Of a stretch of 64,000 bases of DNA, positions 16,806-26,350 are shown in pieces. Both the position numbers and the translations under genes were made by a program. A model generated the notes under the pieces. That model was given only the letters and a program-made list of their open reading frames with translations. It had not been told where the DNA came from and searched no databases. Source of the DNA: Ascidiaceihabitans donghaensis (GTDB lineage: Bacteria; Pseudomonadota; Alphaproteobacteria; Rhodobacterales; Rhodobacteraceae); assembly GCF_900302465.1 (NCBI RefSeq), contig NZ_OMOR01000001.1:992001-1056000 (forward strand), in the 5' to 3' direction. Numbering within the stretch: position 1 is the first letter of the stretch; each line of letters opens with the position of its first letter.

Positions 16806-18698
16806 CTATTCTGCGGGCAGTTCTGCTTGCCGGTCCAGCAGCGTTTGCAATGCATCGCGTTCGCGTTTGGCGCGAATCAAGATGGCAGGTTCCCGCAGTG
16901 AATTGGGGCTTTCCATGCGTAGGGGCGCAGGTGTGCGTTGACCCAGATGCACTGAGCTAAGGGCAGACAAGGGCACCGCCATAACAAGGCTGAACACGAT
17001 TGGCAGCAACCAAAGCGAAATCAGCCCTGCACTTAGGCCCACGACCAAGAGGGCACCCAAAAGGGTTTCCATCCAGTGAAATGCAAACAAAGTACGCAAA
17101 GGATAAGCCTGCGCGTCACGGCGCTGTGGCGCCCATCCGCCGCCCTGTCCACGCATAGCCAAAAACACGGCACGGGTCTGTTGGATCATCAAAATTGGGG
17201 CGTACAGAATGGACAAAGCGACCTCGACGACAAACGCGCCCAGAAAAGACCACCGCCCGCCAAAAACTTTTGCCGCTTTACCGTTGGCCGCGATGATGCC
17301 TGCCCCTGCAATTTTCGGGATCAGTAACATTGCATACATGATCACAAGAAATATGGCGCTGTCGATGTGGCTCATGTCTGGGGGCCAGTTGGGGAACAAC
17401 GGATTGCTTTCGTGGAAATACAAAATGACATTTGTATCGGCGTCGCGGCCCAAAAGCGCCCAGAACACCAACAAAACAAACCAAGCCGGTGACATCAGAT
17501 AGGCCGCTGCCCCCTGAAAAAGGTGAAAGCGTGATACCGGATGCAGCCCGCGTGTACCCAAAAGGCGCAAATGCTGTAAATTGCCACGACACCAGCGACG
17601 GTCACGAATGACGTAGTCAATCAAGGTGCCTGGGGTTTCTTCGAAGCTGCCCGTGACACGTGGCAAAAAGCGCACCCGCCAGCCTGCGCGACGCAAAAGC
17701 GACGCTTCCACAAAATCGTGGCTCAGGATCAGCTCGTCACGGCCCAGAACATCATTTAGATGTGGCAAGCCTGCGGTTTGCGCAAAGGCCTCTGTGCGAA
17801 TAATCGCATTGTGCCCCCAATAGTTGCCCTCCGCTTGTGACCAGCGCGCCAACCCTTCGGCCAGAAGCCAGCCATAAGCCACATTCGAAAATTGCTGGAT
17901 GCGGGCAAACACAGTTTCCGCACCGATCAATTGGGGAAAGCTTTGAATAAGGCCCGCGTCGCCATCGGCAGCCAATTCGTCTGCAAGACGCTCGATTGCA
18001 CGGCCTGTCATGAGGCTGTCTGCGTCCAACACCAACATCGCATTATGGGCTGCACCCCATCCAGTGATCCAATCGACGAGATTCCCCACTTTTTTGTCCG
18101 TGTTCTGGGCACGGCGTCGGTAATGCACATCTATTCCAACGGGGGCTGACGCGCGCAGCGCTGCAAAGGCCCGCCACTCCTGATCGGCAGTGTTGTCATC
18201 GGTGCTGTCGGATAAAACAAACAATGTGTAGCGATGGTCGGAGGATCGATGTGCCAAATCCTGCAGCATAGCGGTGGCGTTGCCGAACACATCTGAAGGC
18301 ACTTCGTTGTAAATCGGGATCAAAAGGGCCACGTCCAAGGGCGCCACATCGCAGGGGCCAGCATCACGCGGGTTGCGCATGCGACCTGCAAGCCCCACGC
18401 CGACTGTGCTGATAGCAAGCGTGACCCACACGAATGTTGTGCCGATCATCCCCAGCAAGATCCATTCCAGAACTGACATACCGGCTTGCATCAAAACACC
18501 GTGCAGCCCCCACATCAGCGCAAATGTACCCAAGATCGCAGGTACGAAAACACTCAAACGCCAAACAGAACCGCCATCCTCGGTCCGCGCTTTACGTGCA
18601 TCGGGCGCTTTGGAAAAGTCCTGCATCGGCATGTCCAGCGGCGCACGCGGTGGCATATCGGCCACGATATGAGGGTCGATGTTCAAGTGGCGGTCCAC
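16806..18698 (-). CDS. opgH: Glucan biosynthesis glucosyltransferase OpgH
   Basis: A membrane-embedded processive GT2 enzyme that polymerises UDP-glucose into the beta-1,2 backbone of osmoregulated periplasmic glucans. It has two N-terminal membrane segments, a cytoplasmic GT domain with VALLIPIYNE, DSTDD, VLDADSLM, and the RDRRWCRGN motif matching QxxRW, then several C-terminal membrane segments. At 630 residues it lacks the long N-terminal tail of the E. coli protein (about 850). The ATG at 18698 overlaps the opgG stop by 16 bases. Confidence 0.93.
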   Translation of the reverse strand: MDRHLNIDPHIVADMPPRAPLDMPMQDFSKAPDARKARTEDGGSVWRLSVFVPAILGTFALMWGLHGVLMQAGMSVLEWILLGMIGTTFVWVTLAISTVGVGLAGRMRNPRDAGPCDVAPLDVALLIPIYNEVPSDVFGNATAMLQDLAHRSSDHRYTLFVLSDSTDDNTADQEWRAFAALRASAPVGIDVHYRRRAQNTDKKVGNLVDWITGWGAAHNAMLVLDADSLMTGRAIERLADELAADGDAGLIQSFPQLIGAETVFARIQQFSNVAYGWLLAEGLARWSQAEGNYWGHNAIIRTEAFAQTAGLPHLNDVLGRDELILSHDFVEASLLRRAGWRVRFLPRVTGSFEETPGTLIDYVIRDRRWCRGNLQHLRLLGTRGLHPVSRFHLFQGAAAYLMSPAWFVLLVFWALLGRDADTNVILYFHESNPLFPNWPPDMSHIDSAIFLVIMYAMLLIPKIAGAGIIAANGKAAKVFGGRWSFLGAFVVEVALSILYAPILMIQQTRAVFLAMRGQGGGWAPQRRDAQAYPLRTLFAFHWMETLLGALLVVGLSAGLISLWLLPIVFSLVMAVPLSALSSVHLGQRTPAPLRMESPNSLREPAILIRAKRERDALQTLLDRQAELPAE

Positions 18699-20206
18699 CG
18701 ATATAGCCAGACTTCGGTCAGTGGGCCATCGGGCAGGCGCAATTGGGCACGGAACTCGGCATATCGGGCTTCGCCGGGATAGAAGGTAAAGGCAAGCCGC
18801 GGCCCACCGGTTTCAGGGTTGCGTTGCACCACTCCATCCGAGACCTCGCCATGCGACGTGCGCACGATCTTGGTCAGGGAGTTCAGATCTTCGGGAAGCA
18901 GATCGCTGCCCTCAAAATCGATTGTGAAGATGCGTCCACCTTCGGGCCGCCCCCCGGCCGCGGTGTTCATGACCGCCAAGGCCCGTTCGGGATGCGGTGC
19001 AGGATCGTTGCCCCAATCCAAGCGGTAGCTCATTTTATGGACGTCGCCTGCCTTGATGCCGTCGGCTGGTCGCCAGTAGGCTACGATATTGTCGTAAATC
19101 TCTAGGTCTGCGGGAATTTCAACCAACGTAACCGATCCACGCCCCCAGTCTTCGCCTGGTGTGACCCATAGCGAGGGTCGTTCATGATAATGCGCCTCCA
19201 GATCGTTGAAGTCGCCAAAATCGCGTGACCGCTGGCACAGTCCGAACCCTTTTGGGTTGTTGTCGCCAAACGCGCTGATCTGCAGCGTCAACGGGTTGGC
19301 CAAAGGCCGCCAGATCACTTCACCGCCGCCATTGTGGATCAGCAATCCGTCACTGTCGTGGACAGCGGGTCGAAAATCGTCAAAGCGCTGACGGTCCATG
19401 TCATCGAACAAAAACATCGATGTCAGCGGGGCGATGCCCACATGCGCCATGTCGTTGCGTGCAAAAAGTTGTGCATCAACATCCATTTCCAGCGTTTCGC
19501 CGTGGGTGATCGCGAACCGGTATGCGCCTGTGCAGCTTGGGCTGTCGAGAAGCGCGTGCAAAATGACGGTCTTTTGGCCAGCTTCCGGACGCTCCATCCA
19601 GAAGGCTACAAAGTCGGGAAATTCCTCGCCCATGGGATCGCCGGTTTTCAAGGCAAGACCACGCGCGGACAACCCATAGAACTGTCCTGTGCCGATGCCA
19701 CGGAAATAGCTTGCCCCTTGGAAAACGGCGTATTCCTGAAAAATGTCGGGTTGATCCAATTCGGCCCGCAAACGCAGACCGGAATACCCCAAAGTGTCAT
19801 CTATGGGCACGTCGGGAAATTTGTCGGTCGTGTCGAAAACGCCCATATCAAACCCAACCGGGCGGGCCATGCTGCCGTCGACCTCAAACATCTCGACGCC
19901 GCGCGGGAAATACAGACCCGGAGGAAACACATCGACACGCTGTGGGGCATCGGACCCTTCCCAAAGCGCGTTCCGACTGTCAAACCAGATTTTCCTGTAT
20001 TGATCATACGTTAGGTTGCGCCATGCTTCGGGGATCATTGGGCGCGGGGCGTAATCAGCTTGCGCCAAAGCTTCGGCGCGGTCGCGGACTGTTGTTGCAT
20101 CAAATGGTGATGCTTGGCCCACTTGCAGTCCGGGTTCTTGCGCCCAAGCCGCTGAAGGCACAGCGGTAGCGGCCAATATTGCCTTCAGCACATCGCGACG
20201 CAGCAT
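18683..20206 (-). CDS. opgG: Periplasmic glucan biosynthesis protein OpgG
   Basis: A 507-residue periplasmic protein required for the glucan backbone or its branching. The N terminus has an arginine-led signal peptide (MLRRDVLKAILAATAVPSAAWA), followed by the MdoG domain with LTYDQYRKIWFD, GTGQFYGLSARGLALKTGDP and RPSLWVTPGEDWGRGSVTLVEIP. The ATG at 20206 overlaps the opgC stop (ATGA), so translation is coupled. The start further upstream at 20494 would run through opgC and is rejected. Confidence 0.93.
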   Translation of the reverse strand: MLRRDVLKAILAATAVPSAAWAQEPGLQVGQASPFDATTVRDRAEALAQADYAPRPMIPEAWRNLTYDQYRKIWFDSRNALWEGSDAPQRVDVFPPGLYFPRGVEMFEVDGSMARPVGFDMGVFDTTDKFPDVPIDDTLGYSGLRLRAELDQPDIFQEYAVFQGASYFRGIGTGQFYGLSARGLALKTGDPMGEEFPDFVAFWMERPEAGQKTVILHALLDSPSCTGAYRFAITHGETLEMDVDAQLFARNDMAHVGIAPLTSMFLFDDMDRQRFDDFRPAVHDSDGLLIHNGGGEVIWRPLANPLTLQISAFGDNNPKGFGLCQRSRDFGDFNDLEAHYHERPSLWVTPGEDWGRGSVTLVEIPADLEIYDNIVAYWRPADGIKAGDVHKMSYRLDWGNDPAPHPERALAVMNTAAGGRPEGGRIFTIDFEGSDLLPEDLNSLTKIVRTSHGEVSDGVVQRNPETGGPRLAFTFYPGEARYAEFRAQLRLPDGPLTEVWLYRWTAT

Positions 20207-21447
20207 CACTTTACCCTCCAAGGTTGGGATTTGAACCATCCCGCGCCGTAGGCCGTGGCGATCAAGATACATCCCCCCAACCCATTCACCAGCAAAACGG
20301 TTCCGGTGTCGCGGCCAAAAACATCCATCGTGAAGCCCATCAATCGGGCGGTGAACATAGACACCACAAAGACGGCCAAAGACTGTTGACCAACTTTCAG
20401 GATAATGGCCAAACAACGGGCCCAAATGCGCGCGATGGTGCCAGTGCCTGTAGCCAGTAGGCGGTTGCCTTTGTCGCCGGCTGCGACCCAGCACAAGTAA
20501 GCCAAAGCCAAAAACTGGACGAACCGCAAAATGCCAAAACTGGATTTGTCGATCAGCATTTTGTTGTCGCTGCGCCAGTCACGGGCCCATTCAAACCCGA
20601 ATTCGCGGACACCGATGTTGGACAGGGGCACATTTGCCAGCACGATAAACGCGGCCACTGCGATCAGCACAGTATTCACAGGCGGTTTGGGCAACCAGCC
20701 CCGCATGAAGGCAAAACCGGTGAAGAAGATCAATTGCCAGCCAAACGGGTTAAAGAACCAATTGCGATCCCCCCAAGGCTCTGCAGGCAAGCCGATGTAG
20801 AATTGGGGCAAACCCAGATTAATCCACAACTGCTTTTGGGCAAAAATCCAGACGGTGCCGATAAAGGCTGCAACCAGCCATTTGTTCACGTTGGACAATG
20901 CCATGATCACAGGCATCAACATCAGAACAACCATATACATCGGCAGAATGTCGAAATAGTTCGGGACCCATCGCAGCGTCATAAAGCTTAGCAATATGTT
21001 GGGGTTGGTCCATTTTTCACTTTCGACAAAAATCATCCAAAGGTTCAACTGGCCCCAATAATTGCGGGTGCCATAGCCGGAATCGGTGAGGGCCACGGTC
21101 AGGGCAAGGGTCGCGAAAAACAAGCCGACATGGGCCCAGTAGACCTGCCAGACACGAAAAGCGACACGCGCAGATCCCAAAAGCCACCCCACGCGATCAA
21201 AGCCGCGTCCAAAGGCGATGGCGCTGGCCATGCCAGAACAAAAAACAAAGATTTCGGTGGCATCTGAGAACCCCCAACGGGCGGGGATCCAGCTTGTCAG
21301 GAAGTTGCCGGGTGTGTGGGCAATCAGGATGATGAACATCGCGATGCCGCGAAAGAAATCAAGGCGTAGATCGCGCACGTTTGCAGCAGCTGCCGGCGCA
21401 GGGGCAGCTACAGTTTTTTCAACTTGGGATGGGTCAGCGAAAGTCAT
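20206..21447 (-). CDS. opgC: OpgC-family glucan-modifying acyltransferase
   Basis: A 413-residue integral membrane protein of the OpgC_C family with about ten membrane segments. It opens with RDLRLDFFRGIAMFIILIAHTPG, the His-bearing motif shared with membrane acyltransferases, then the SDATEIFVFCSGM motif. OpgC proteins succinylate periplasmic glucans. It is the first gene of the opgC-opgG-opgH operon, an order that differs from the enterobacterial opgGH layout. A signal-free N-terminal tail rich in Ala and Pro precedes the first membrane helix. Confidence 0.9.
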   Translation of the reverse strand: MTFADPSQVEKTVAAPAPAAAANVRDLRLDFFRGIAMFIILIAHTPGNFLTSWIPARWGFSDATEIFVFCSGMASAIAFGRGFDRVGWLLGSARVAFRVWQVYWAHVGLFFATLALTVALTDSGYGTRNYWGQLNLWMIFVESEKWTNPNILLSFMTLRWVPNYFDILPMYMVVLMLMPVIMALSNVNKWLVAAFIGTVWIFAQKQLWINLGLPQFYIGLPAEPWGDRNWFFNPFGWQLIFFTGFAFMRGWLPKPPVNTVLIAVAAFIVLANVPLSNIGVREFGFEWARDWRSDNKMLIDKSSFGILRFVQFLALAYLCWVAAGDKGNRLLATGTGTIARIWARCLAIILKVGQQSLAVFVVSMFTARLMGFTMDVFGRDTGTVLLVNGLGGCILIATAYGAGWFKSQPWRVK

Positions 21448-21492
21448 GGCTACGCCTTACTCCGATACGCAAAAACGTCAAGCAACTGTGGA

Positions 21493-22845
21493 TTATTGCG
21501 CAGGAATACGGCGTGCGTCCGCCAGCGATGCAAAGCGCGATGATGTAAACCGGTCACGGTGCCCCGCACGTTGCGCCATTCGTTCCCCTAAAATGACTTC
21601 TGTTTCGTCAATGCGGCCCGCACGGATGCCTGCATCGATTGTCATACGTTCGAACACATCGCGCTGTGCGTGGCTGCCGCCGATGGTTTGCATGGCGGGG
21701 CGTGCTGTCGCCAAATTGACAAATGCATCGCCGTAGCGCCCTTCGGAAAAGGCGTTCAATCCGGCCAGTGCGGCCAACCCGGGGTCCGCCACCCGTTTCG
21801 CCATTTCACCTGTGTCTTTCGCATCGCGCAGGAAGCGCTGTGCCATATCGGCTTTGGCATCGGCACGATCCGCGCCCGACAATGCCAGCATGTAGTGCAG
21901 ATCGGCAAAGACCACGCAACCGTCGTCGGTTCTGTTTTGCGCAAAGTCAGCCAGCTCTGCCCAGCGATTGCCCACATCAACGCCTTCCAGCTCTAGTCGC
22001 ATCAAAAGCGATGTGGCGTTGGCTATGTCGCGGTAATCGTCGGTTTTGTCTTCGCGGATTTGCGTGTCATACAAGGACATCACAGTGTCCAGTTCGCCCC
22101 GATCAAGGTGAAGCAACGCTTTGTGCCACCAGACATGATAGCGAAAATTGTTGCAATGCGTCCACGCGCTGGTGTTGTTTTCGATCAGGCGGATACCTGC
22201 ATCGGGGTCGGCGGTCATGTCATAGACGTGCGCCACGGCATGCAATCCCCATGCGTCATCTGTTGCGTATTGCAGACCTTGCAAACCTGCGCGTTCGGCC
22301 GCCGCATATTCACCCGTTTCTTCAAGCGTAAAGGCGTGGCATCCCAAGATATACCCGCGGCACGCATGATCGCTTGTGTGCGCACCCAAAACCCGTTCCA
22401 CAGAGCGGCGCATGCCGGTGCCGTCGCCCAGGATGAATCGAATGGCATGGGACACTTTGGCTGACAGTGTGTCGGCGGGGTTCTCTCGCAAAATCGCTTC
22501 CATCTGGGCGATTGCAGAAGAGGGACAATCGTTCAACCATGCGTCCAATGCCGCGACCCAGCCCCGTTCGCGAGTTGTAATGTCACTCTGCGCCATAGCA
22601 GCGCGTGCGCTGACGGCGGCGTCTTCTGCGACCGACCACAATTCCTTGCGTCCCATCATAAGCGAAAACAATCCACGGGCAGCGTGGCCCATTGCAAAAC
22701 CGGGGTTTGCTGCCAGCAGTGCGCCCAAATGAACAGGTGTTTGGGTGCCATGTGACAAGAAGCCATGTACAAGCCCGTTCCAGTTCTCCAGCTGTTGTGC
22801 CGAAGACAGTGAAACAGGACTTTGACAAATATCATACAGGGCCAT
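21493..22845 (-). CDS. Tetratricopeptide protein, TTC38-like
   Basis: A 450-residue soluble helical protein. Matches in pattern to the tetratricopeptide repeat protein 38 group: NPGFAMGHAARGLFSLMMGR, TTRERGWVAALDAWLN, AWGLHAVAHVYDMTADPDAGIRLIEN, and HVWWHKALLHLDRGE. The role of these proteins in bacteria is not established. AAAGGTGG lies just before the ATG at 22845. It is alone on its transcript, though on the same strand as the opg operon 45 bases downstream. Confidence 0.82.
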   Translation of the reverse strand: MALYDICQSPVSLSSAQQLENWNGLVHGFLSHGTQTPVHLGALLAANPGFAMGHAARGLFSLMMGRKELWSVAEDAAVSARAAMAQSDITTRERGWVAALDAWLNDCPSSAIAQMEAILRENPADTLSAKVSHAIRFILGDGTGMRRSVERVLGAHTSDHACRGYILGCHAFTLEETGEYAAAERAGLQGLQYATDDAWGLHAVAHVYDMTADPDAGIRLIENNTSAWTHCNNFRYHVWWHKALLHLDRGELDTVMSLYDTQIREDKTDDYRDIANATSLLMRLELEGVDVGNRWAELADFAQNRTDDGCVVFADLHYMLALSGADRADAKADMAQRFLRDAKDTGEMAKRVADPGLAALAGLNAFSEGRYGDAFVNLATARPAMQTIGGSHAQRDVFERMTIDAGIRAGRIDETEVILGERMAQRAGHRDRFTSSRFASLADARRIPAQ

Positions 22846-23022
22846 GGGACCACCTTTCTTGGGTATCGTGTTGCACGTAGGTCTAGCGGATTTAAGGGCT
22901 CAGATCACGCCTTGGGGGGGATGTACACGCACACGTGAAGCGCGATGCTGCTTTCGTGAGCAACATGTCAGCATTCGCAAAAAACAGGCATAATACCGCC
23001 CAAGTTACGGGGAAAAATCCCG

Positions 23023-24228
23023 CTATTTCGGCGGTTTGGGGTGCTTGAGTGTTTCAAGAACCGCATCGGTGTCTTGCCCAAAGCGGGGTGGAGGACGCCG
23101 ATATTGCACAGGTGTGCGACTTAGCTTCAAGGGATTCGCCAGCAATGGTAGCGTACCGTCCGCAAAGTCTTGTGCAGGGACCGAAATAACGGTGCCGCGC
23201 GCCTGCGCCTGATCCGACAGCAGTGCTTCGCTGACTGTGTTGATAGGGCCAACGGGAACTTTGACAGATTGCAGTTTTTCCAGAATTTCCTGGGTGGTGA
23301 AGTCTTCAAGAGTGGCGCGTATTTCCGGGATCAGTGCATCACGGTGTTCGATCCGTAAAGTGTTGGTTGCAAAGCGGGTGTCTGTTCCCAGATCAGGTCG
23401 TCCGATAACATCGCAAAACCGTTTAAACTGTGCGTCGTTGCCGACCGCCACCAGCACGTGGCCGTCAGATCCAGCGAATGCATCATATGGCACGATGTTG
23501 GGATGGGCATTGCCACGCCGCTCTGGGTTTTCACCGGAGGTCAAGAAGTTCATACCTTCGTTGATCAACCAGGACATTTGCGCATCCACAAGACTGAGGT
23601 CGATGTGCTGGCCTTCACCCGTAGCATCGCGGTGGCGCAAGGCCGCCAGAATACCAATCGTGGCATACATGCCGCACATCACGTCCGCGATGCCCACGCC
23701 CACCTTTGTCGGCGCACCTTGCGGATCCCCCGTCAAGGACATGATCCCGCCATAGCCTTGCGCCATCAGGTCATAACCGGGTTGGTCACGGTTGGGCCCA
23801 AATTGTCCAAAGCCGGAGATCGAACAATACACCAAGCCCGGATGTTTGGCCCGCAACGTGGCATGATCCAACCCGTATTTGACCAACCCGTCTGGTTTGT
23901 AATTTTCGATAACCACATCGGCCCGCGCCGCCAATTGGCGCACTGTCTTTTGCCCTTCCGGGGTAGAGATGTCTACGGCTATGGATTGCTTGTTGCGGTT
24001 GGCACACATGAAATACGCAGAAAGATCAGTGGCTTTGCCATCTGTGTCCCTAACGTAGTTCGGCCCCCAGCCGCGTGTGTCGTCGCCCCCTGTTTTGGGG
24101 TTTTCAACTTTGATCACGGTGGCCCCGAAATCCCCTAGAAGCTGGGTTGCGGTGGGGCCAGCCAGAATACGGCTTAAGTCCAGAACGAACAGATCACCAA
24201 GGGCCGTGGGCGTCTCAGATGCGACCAT
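23023..24228 (-). CDS. CaiB/BaiF-family CoA-transferase
   Basis: A class III CoA-transferase: LDLSRILAGPTATQLLGDFGATVIKVENP at the N terminus, NRNKQSIAVDI, and GQGYGGIMSLTGDP, the small-domain loop. The catalytic Asp is expected in the segment VGVGIADVMCGMYA. It moves CoA between carboxylic acids. The ATG at 24228 has AAGGGG six bases upstream and overlaps the end of the ThDP enzyme gene by 14 bases. The acid substrate is unknown; pairing with a ThDP enzyme recalls oxalate/formyl-CoA systems, but that is only an analogy. Confidence 0.87.
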   Translation of the reverse strand: MVASETPTALGDLFVLDLSRILAGPTATQLLGDFGATVIKVENPKTGGDDTRGWGPNYVRDTDGKATDLSAYFMCANRNKQSIAVDISTPEGQKTVRQLAARADVVIENYKPDGLVKYGLDHATLRAKHPGLVYCSISGFGQFGPNRDQPGYDLMAQGYGGIMSLTGDPQGAPTKVGVGIADVMCGMYATIGILAALRHRDATGEGQHIDLSLVDAQMSWLINEGMNFLTSGENPERRGNAHPNIVPYDAFAGSDGHVLVAVGNDAQFKRFCDVIGRPDLGTDTRFATNTLRIEHRDALIPEIRATLEDFTTQEILEKLQSVKVPVGPINTVSEALLSDQAQARGTVISVPAQDFADGTLPLLANPLKLSRTPVQYRRPPPRFGQDTDAVLETLKHPKPPK

Positions 24229-25831
24229 CATACGCCCCTTTTTCAATCACTGCGGCAATCACAGTGAACGTATCGGCGGTCTGCGCCTGCTCCAATGCAG
24301 TTTGCAACGCCTCGCGCGAATGGACCGTGTGGCCTTGTCCGCCGAATGCCCGTCCCATCGCGGCGTAGTCATGATGGGCGAAATCGACACCCTTATTCTG
24401 AAGTTGCCTTTGCCGCTGTTTCAACTCAATCAGCGACAGGGAGGCATCCACAAAGACGACAAATATCGTGGACAAGTCCAGTTCTTTCGCCGTGCTCAAT
24501 TCCCCGGTGACCATCAAAAACCCGGCATCCCCTGAAAAACTAACAACGGGGCGTTCCGGATCAGCGAACTTTGCGCCCATAGCCAAAGGCACCGCGCATC
24601 CCATTGTGCATAAAGCTGTCGATTGGGTCAGGCCACGCGGCTCATAGCATTGCCACATTTGACTAAGCAAAATCCTGTGCGCACCGCTGTCGACAGTGGC
24701 CAAAGTGTTGCGTGGCAAAACCTTGCGGCACACGTCAATCACAGCGGCCGGTCCCCATGTGTCATCAGTTGGAAAGGCTTTGTTCAATGCGGCTTTGGTG
24801 CGTGCCACTTCGCCGCCCGCCCAGGTGCTATTTGGTGTCGCGGCCTTGAGCAGGGCGTCCAGTGTGGCGGGGGTAGAACCGATGATACTCACGGTGGATT
24901 GGTGCATGTAATGATGGTTCGGTTCGGCTGTAATATCTACGACGCGTTTTTGTCTTGGGTCCCAGATGTTTTGCCAGCCGGGGCGCATTTCAATCGGATC
25001 ATAGCCCGCGCAAATCACCAGATCAGCGCTTTCGATCAACGGCAGCAAATGTGTGTCGGCCAACGGCGACAGGCCCGCGCCGCCCAAAGCCAATGGATGG
25101 TCTTCGGGCAACAGCCCTTTGGCCTTGTAGGTTGTGATAACAGGGATCTGAAATGCCTCTGCCATTGCTGTGATCTGGGGCGCGGCCCCTTCGTTCATGG
25201 CATCTACGCCGGCAATCAAAACGGGGCGTTTGGCGTTGGACAGCCAGTCCGCGGTTTCCGCCAGAACATCAGAGGAAGGCACAACCAACGCCGCCTCAGC
25301 GCGTGGGGCAGGCGGCATAGACGGAACTTGGGCCACAGCCACAGAAATCGGCACATCAATGTGAACCGGACCGGGGCGGCCTTCGGTTGCAATGGCGACT
25401 GCCTTGTCTGCAATGATGTGCGCGGCACCTGTATTCAGGGTAAATGTTGCCTTTGTAATCGGTGCGAAAACGGCGGTTTGGTCAAGGACTTGATGTGTAT
25501 AGCTTTGTGCGTCGTCGGCATCGACGCATCCGGCCAGAACAATCATTGGAACGCGGTCTTGATGGGCGTTGGCGATCGCGTTGACACCATTCAAGACGCC
25601 CGGACCCACGGTGGCGATCAAGATGCCGGGGGCACCTGTGCGATGGTAGACGCCTTCGGCCATAAAGGCCGCGGCGTTTTCGTGCTTTGCCAGCACAAAT
25701 CGAATTCCCGCAGCTTCCAGTGCGTCCACAAGGGTTAAGACTTCACCGCCGGGCATACCAAAAGCGGTGCGACACCCCGCAGCGAAAAGGCGAAGGGCAA
25801 GGGCATCTGCGGCACGGATGGTCTGGGACAT
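24215..25831 (-). CDS. ThDP-dependent enzyme, acetolactate synthase-like
   Basis: A 538-residue protein with the three-domain fold of acetohydroxyacid synthase/decarboxylase. The catalytic Glu lies in VLAKHENAAAFMAEG near residue 50, which activates ThDP. The ThDP/Mg loop reads GDAGFLMVTGELSTA and then VDASLSLIEL, where most relatives have GDG and NN, so the metal-binding residues are unusual. The substrate cannot be told. GGAGTTTTCGC precedes the ATG at 25831. Coupled to the CoA-transferase gene. No regulatory small subunit gene is nearby, arguing against a biosynthetic IlvB. Confidence 0.82.
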   Translation of the reverse strand: MSQTIRAADALALRLFAAGCRTAFGMPGGEVLTLVDALEAAGIRFVLAKHENAAAFMAEGVYHRTGAPGILIATVGPGVLNGVNAIANAHQDRVPMIVLAGCVDADDAQSYTHQVLDQTAVFAPITKATFTLNTGAAHIIADKAVAIATEGRPGPVHIDVPISVAVAQVPSMPPAPRAEAALVVPSSDVLAETADWLSNAKRPVLIAGVDAMNEGAAPQITAMAEAFQIPVITTYKAKGLLPEDHPLALGGAGLSPLADTHLLPLIESADLVICAGYDPIEMRPGWQNIWDPRQKRVVDITAEPNHHYMHQSTVSIIGSTPATLDALLKAATPNSTWAGGEVARTKAALNKAFPTDDTWGPAAVIDVCRKVLPRNTLATVDSGAHRILLSQMWQCYEPRGLTQSTALCTMGCAVPLAMGAKFADPERPVVSFSGDAGFLMVTGELSTAKELDLSTIFVVFVDASLSLIELKQRQRQLQNKGVDFAHHDYAAMGRAFGGQGHTVHSREALQTALEQAQTADTFTVIAAVIEKGAYDGRI

Positions 25832-26020
25832 GCGAAAACTCCGGTTTGGCTGTGGCACAGGTCGCACAAGAACCGGTCCGTGGGCAAGTGACACTTGTGT
25901 GCAGGAATGTTTCAACCTGCTTAAGCGTTTTGCGAAAATGGGTAGAATTTTTTGTTTTTTGGGTTGGGGTTCCGCTGGGCATTAAAGGAGTTACAAGAAT
26001 TTGCACTTAAAGCTGCATGG

Positions 26021-26350
26021 ATGAAAAAATGTCGCGTGTTCTTGTTTCTATGTGGTCCGATGCTGGTTTCCGTCTTGGCTGGACCTTTGGCTGTTGCGGC
26101 AAGACAGGGTCAAAATGACAGCTTGGGCGTCTATTTGCTTTTGTCGCAAAATCCGGAAGCCACAAGGCAACCATTGCAGATGATGGGCGTCTATCCAGTT
26201 GGCCCATCGGTTGCGCGATTTGGTGTGCTTGTGACAGGAGATGACGGGGCTGTCGAACAGGCGATGGATGCAGGATATTGGCTGGTACCAGCACAAATCT
26301 TGGCCGCGCTATGCGGGTTTGGTCAAGTTAAAGAGGATCGTTATGTTTAA
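26021..26350 (+). CDS. Small exported or membrane-anchored protein upstream of a chemoreceptor
   Basis: A 109-residue protein with a positively charged start and a hydrophobic stretch at about 5-27 that looks like a signal peptide or anchor. The remainder is neutral, with repeated [17 protein letters not shown] patterns; I do not recognise the family. Its stop overlaps the chemoreceptor start by eight bases, so the two are probably co-expressed. The frame is open upstream to 25952, but the ATG at 26021 starts the signal-like segment. Confidence 0.5.
   Translation: MKKCRVFLFLCGPMLVSVLAGPLAVAARQGQNDSLGVYLLLSQNPEATRQPLQMMGVYPVGPSVARFGVLVTGDDGAVEQAMDAGYWLVPAQILAALCGFGQVKEDRYV

Noticed and set aside
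19334-20014. A 226-codon plus-strand frame
   Set aside because: Antisense to opgG; composition of a reverse-frame shadow.
24623-25738. A 371-codon open frame on the plus strand
   Set aside because: It lies fully antisense to the ThDP enzyme gene, whose motifs are clear; the product has no family motif and a skewed composition.
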